Assembly (NCBI GenBank): GCA_046297935.1
Contig: JBKBHA010000003.1
Location: 62,001 to 126,000, forward strand
Direction of reading: 5' to 3'
Source of the DNA: CAYMZZ01 sp046297935
Lineage (GTDB): Bacteria > Bacteroidota > Bacteroidia > Chitinophagales > Chitinophagaceae
DNA: 64,000 bases
Shown here: in pieces, positions 61,849-64,000 of the stretch
Layout: every line of letters begins with the position of its first letter
Position numbering within the stretch: position 1 is the stretch's first letter
Position numbers and translations under genes: made by a program
The notes under the pieces: generated by a model
Database searches by the model: none
The model's input: the letters and a program-made list of their open reading frames with translations, nothing else
What the model was told of the DNA's origin: nothing

Positions 61849-62203
61849 GCGCCTTAGGCGAATGTGCAAATGTGCAAGCCTGCCTGCCGGCAGGCAGGTG
61901 TGCAAATGTGCAAATGTGGAAACCTGCCGGCAGGCAGGTGTGGAAATGTGCCGGCCTCATCCCATCAAACGCCAGGAAGCTATTCTGGTCTAAATTTAAA
62001 ACCTCTTAGCGAGAAAACGGCCCAAAGAAAAAATTTCCCTGCCGGCGACGAATATGAAAACCTGTTTACCGGCAGGCAGGTTTGCACATTCGCCTAAGGC
62101 GCCATTTCCTCATTTGCACATTTGCACATTCGCCTAAGGCGCCATTTCCTCATTTGCACACCTGCCTGCCGGCAGGCAGGCTTGCACATTTGCACATTTG
62201 CAT
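61849..62203. repeat. Composite element with a 40-bp perfect tandem duplication
   Basis: Left arm 61849-61878 (GCGCCTTAGGCGAATGTGCA words), two or three CCTGCCGGCAGG palindromes (61879-61898, 61923-61938, 62071-62080 partial, 62161-62180), and a right arm of CATTTGCACATTCGCC words. Positions 62081-62120 and 62121-62160 are identical 40-mers, each containing the palindrome CGCCTAAGGCG. No gene lies inside. It separates paaZ from the enoyl-CoA hydratase gene and creates its false extension. Confidence 0.88.
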
Positions 62204-64000
62204 TTACCCCTTCGCCACCATCGTCAGTATCGTCCCCACACCCAGCAATGGCTCGTCCGTATCATCCAGTATCTCTACCAGCCATTTCACAATTCCCCTG
62301 GGTATATCATTTTCATCCTTGCTATCCTGTGGCAGTTTTTCCTTACAGGTGAAACGGATATGAATTTCGGTTCCGGGATAAACTGGTTTGGTGAATCGCA
62401 ATTCGTCGATGCCATAGTTTAATAATACCGGATTTTTTTCATAGCTATCTACAAACAGACCTGCCGCAGCGCTCATAATGAAATAGCCATGTGCCACCTG
62501 TTGATCAAACATTGTACCCGAAAAATCGGTATTTTTTAAATGCGCGTAAAAATGGTCACCACTCAGATCTGCAAATCGATCGATATCCTCCGAAGTGATC
62601 AATCTCTTTTCAGTGATCAACTGATCACCAATTTGTAACTCATCAAACTTTTTGCGGAAAGGGTGAACACCTGGATCTTTTCCTGGCGCATGAGGTTGAT
62701 ATACTTTCGTAATGGCTGTAACCATAGCCGGTGAAGCCTGCAGAGCCACACGTTGCATATAGTGTTTTACTCCACGCAGGCCGCCCATTTCCTCACCACC
62801 GCCTGCACGACCTGGACCACCATGCACCAGCAATGGCAATGGTGAGCCATGGCCGGTTGATTCTTTCGCACAGGTAGCATTCAGTACCAGAATACGACCA
62901 TGGTGAGTGGCAGCACCCAGCACATATTCCGTAGCCTCTTGTTCGTTGTTGGTAACAATACTGGTGCAAAGCGAACCTTTGCCCAACTTACTAAGTTGGA
63001 CCGCCTCTTCACTATCGCGGTAGGGCATAATGGTACTCACCGGTCCAAAAGCTTCCACTTCATGTGCAGCCATTCGCTCAAAAGGCCGGTCGTTGAGCAG
63101 CAGTAAAGGCGATATAAAGGCACCCTTGTCGTTGCTGGCATCAAGCAAATCGACCGTATCAGGATCCCCATAAACCAGTTCAGCCTCGGCCAGAAGCTTT
63201 TGTACCTGTGCTTTCACTTCGCGACGCTGTGTTTCTCCTGCCAGAGCACCCATTCTCACCTTTTCATTGCGCGGATTTCCGATGGCTGTTTGCGATAGAG
63301 ATTGGGCAATGGCTTTCCAAACCGCATCCATTTTGTTTGCCGGCACAAATATTCGGCGTATCGCTGTACATTTCTGGCCGGCTTTAACGGTCATTTCCTT
63401 TCGCACTTCTTTTACAAAAATGTCCCACTCTGCTGAGCCGGGTTCCACCGACTCGCCCAGCACAATACAGTTGAGCGAATCTGCTTCCATATTAAACGGT
63501 ACCGATTCGCGTAAAATGTTGGGATGTGAACGCAACTTCAGGCCAGTGGAAGCGGAGCCGGTAAATGTTACTACATCCTGCGAGCCTACATGGTCCAGCA
63601 TGTCGCCAGCGCCACCACAAAGTAATTGCAGTGAACCTTCAGGTAAAATGCCCGACGCTATAATCTCCCGCACCACTGCCTCAGTAAGATAAGAGGTAAC
63701 CGTTGCCGGCTTTACTACCGCGGGCATCCCCGCCAGCAGGTTAACGGCTATTTTTTCCAGCATTCCCCATACGGGAAAATTGAATGCATTAATATGAACG
63801 GCCACGCCTTCGCGCGGTACCAATAAATGGGTAGCCATAAAACTGTTTGCTTTACCCAGCATATGACTGTCTCCATCAATACAAAAGAACGTATCAGGAA
63901 GCTTGCGTCGAAGGCTGGCATTGGCAAACAAATTGCCAATACCTCCTTCAATATCTATCCAACTATCAGCGCGGGTTGCTCCCGTGGAGTAACTGATCTC
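62204..64000 (-). CDS. paaZ: Bifunctional PaaZ: oxepin-CoA hydrolase / semialdehyde dehydrogenase, C-terminal part
   Basis: Runs off the right edge; 598 codons are present. Read from 64000 the frame is open with no start (EISYSTGATRADSW). ALDH domain first, with acid-residue stretch FNMEADSLNCIVLGE and catalytic Cys in VKAGQKCTAIRRIFVP; MaoC-type hydratase domain last (about 150 residues), with Asp/His pattern LSGDHFYAHL and QQVAHGYFIM. In the family it hydrolyses the oxepin ring and oxidises the resulting semialdehyde. A TTG start at 63931 is a false start, since similarity continues upstream. Confidence 0.96.
   Translation of the reverse strand, partial: EISYSTGATRADSWIDIEGGIGNLFANASLRRKLPDTFFCIDGDSHMLGKANSFMATHLLVPREGVAVHINAFNFPVWGMLEKIAVNLLAGMPAVVKPATVTSYLTEAVVREIIASGILPEGSLQLLCGGAGDMLDHVGSQDVVTFTGSASTGLKLRSHPNILRESVPFNMEADSLNCIVLGESVEPGSAEWDIFVKEVRKEMTVKAGQKCTAIRRIFVPANKMDAVWKAIAQSLSQTAIGNPRNEKVRMGALAGETQRREVKAQVQKLLAEAELVYGDPDTVDLLDASNDKGAFISPLLLLNDRPFERMAAHEVEAFGPVSTIMPYRDSEEAVQLSKLGKGSLCTSIVTNNEQEATEYVLGAATHHGRILVLNATCAKESTGHGSPLPLLVHGGPGRAGGGEEMGGLRGVKHYMQRVALQASPAMVTAITKVYQPHAPGKDPGVHPFRKKFDELQIGDQLITEKRLITSEDIDRFADLSGDHFYAHLKNTDFSGTMFDQQVAHGYFIMSAAAGLFVDSYEKNPVLLNYGIDELRFTKPVYPGTEIHIRFTCKEKLPQDSKDENDIPRGIVKWLVEILDDTDEPLLGVGTILTMVAKG

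Noticed and set aside
61825..62363. Short frames with LPAGR, PACRQAG and HICTFAH peptides
   Set aside because: They are translations of the palindrome and word arrays, not proteins.
63748..63931. TTG at 63931 as the start of paaZ
   Set aside because: The frame continues to the window edge with PaaZ-like residues, so the gene is truncated by the window.

Overview
The window is chromosomal DNA of a member of the Bacteroidota, most likely a Chitinophagaceae-like soil or freshwater bacterium. The evidence is a SusC-type receptor with an ECF sigma factor and a FecR anti-sigma factor, two secreted proteins with C-terminal type IX (T9SS) sorting domains, a LytTR/LytS two-component pair, an S46 dipeptidyl peptidase, a FAS1 lipoprotein, and TAnnTTTG -7 boxes close to several start codons. 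The family placement is inference. I saw no tRNA, rRNA, CRISPR array, transposase or prophage.

Layout. 1-2420 (minus): sigma factor, FecR anti-sigma factor, and the N-terminus of a SusC receptor running off the left edge. 2617-8752: aerobic phenylacetate catabolism (paaA, B, C, D, G, I, Y) with a glycerate kinase on the opposite strand between paaI and paaY. 8984-12500: two T9SS cargo proteins and a LamG-like secreted protein. 12790-16211: a CHASE3 histidine kinase, an NtrC-type sigma-54 activator and a stand-alone receiver. 16296-22519: small proteins (including a 56-aa membrane protein and a Cys-rich copper-storage-like protein), obg, an S46 peptidase, a barrel protein and a dipeptide epimerase. 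22808-25979: mnmD, an AlkA-like glycosylase, and a LytTR regulator with its kinase. 26140-43160: FAS1 lipoprotein, Gfo/Idh oxidoreductase, cysS, EEP nuclease, two rhomboids, rlmD, a TlpA-like redoxin, a double-parvulin PPIase, lptB, metF, GH3 and fabG. 43212-60409: cell-surface glycan locus with GT2, O-antigen ligase, Wzt/Wzm ABC exporter, a GT4-GT2 fusion, two RgpF-type proteins, two unrecognised proteins sharing a tail motif, an RmlC/epimerase/RmlD trio, a coiled-coil protein, a GT4 and a GT2. 60413-64000 (minus): AlkA-like glycosylase, enoyl-CoA hydratase and paaZ (cut by the right edge), a second piece of the phenylacetate pathway.

Functional themes. Phenylacetyl-CoA is epoxidised by PaaABC (with PaaD), isomerised by PaaG and ring-opened by PaaZ; PaaI and PaaY are accessory thioesterases. 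PaaE, PaaF/H, PaaJ and PaaK are not in the window. The minus-strand genes from paaZ to wzt are closely packed, so the glycan operon may be partly read from the phenylacetate side.

The most unusual feature is a set of intergenic elements (3956-4111, 6164-6536, 22520-22830, 27241-27343, 28687-28823, 39307-39796, 61849-62203). Each consists of degenerate 7-8 bp words, usually facing an inverted copy of the same word array, and most carry a short palindrome, typically CCTGCCTGCCGGCAGGCAGG. They abut or enter gene ends and explain many spurious ORFs. Whether they are mobile, recombinogenic or structural cannot be decided from one window.
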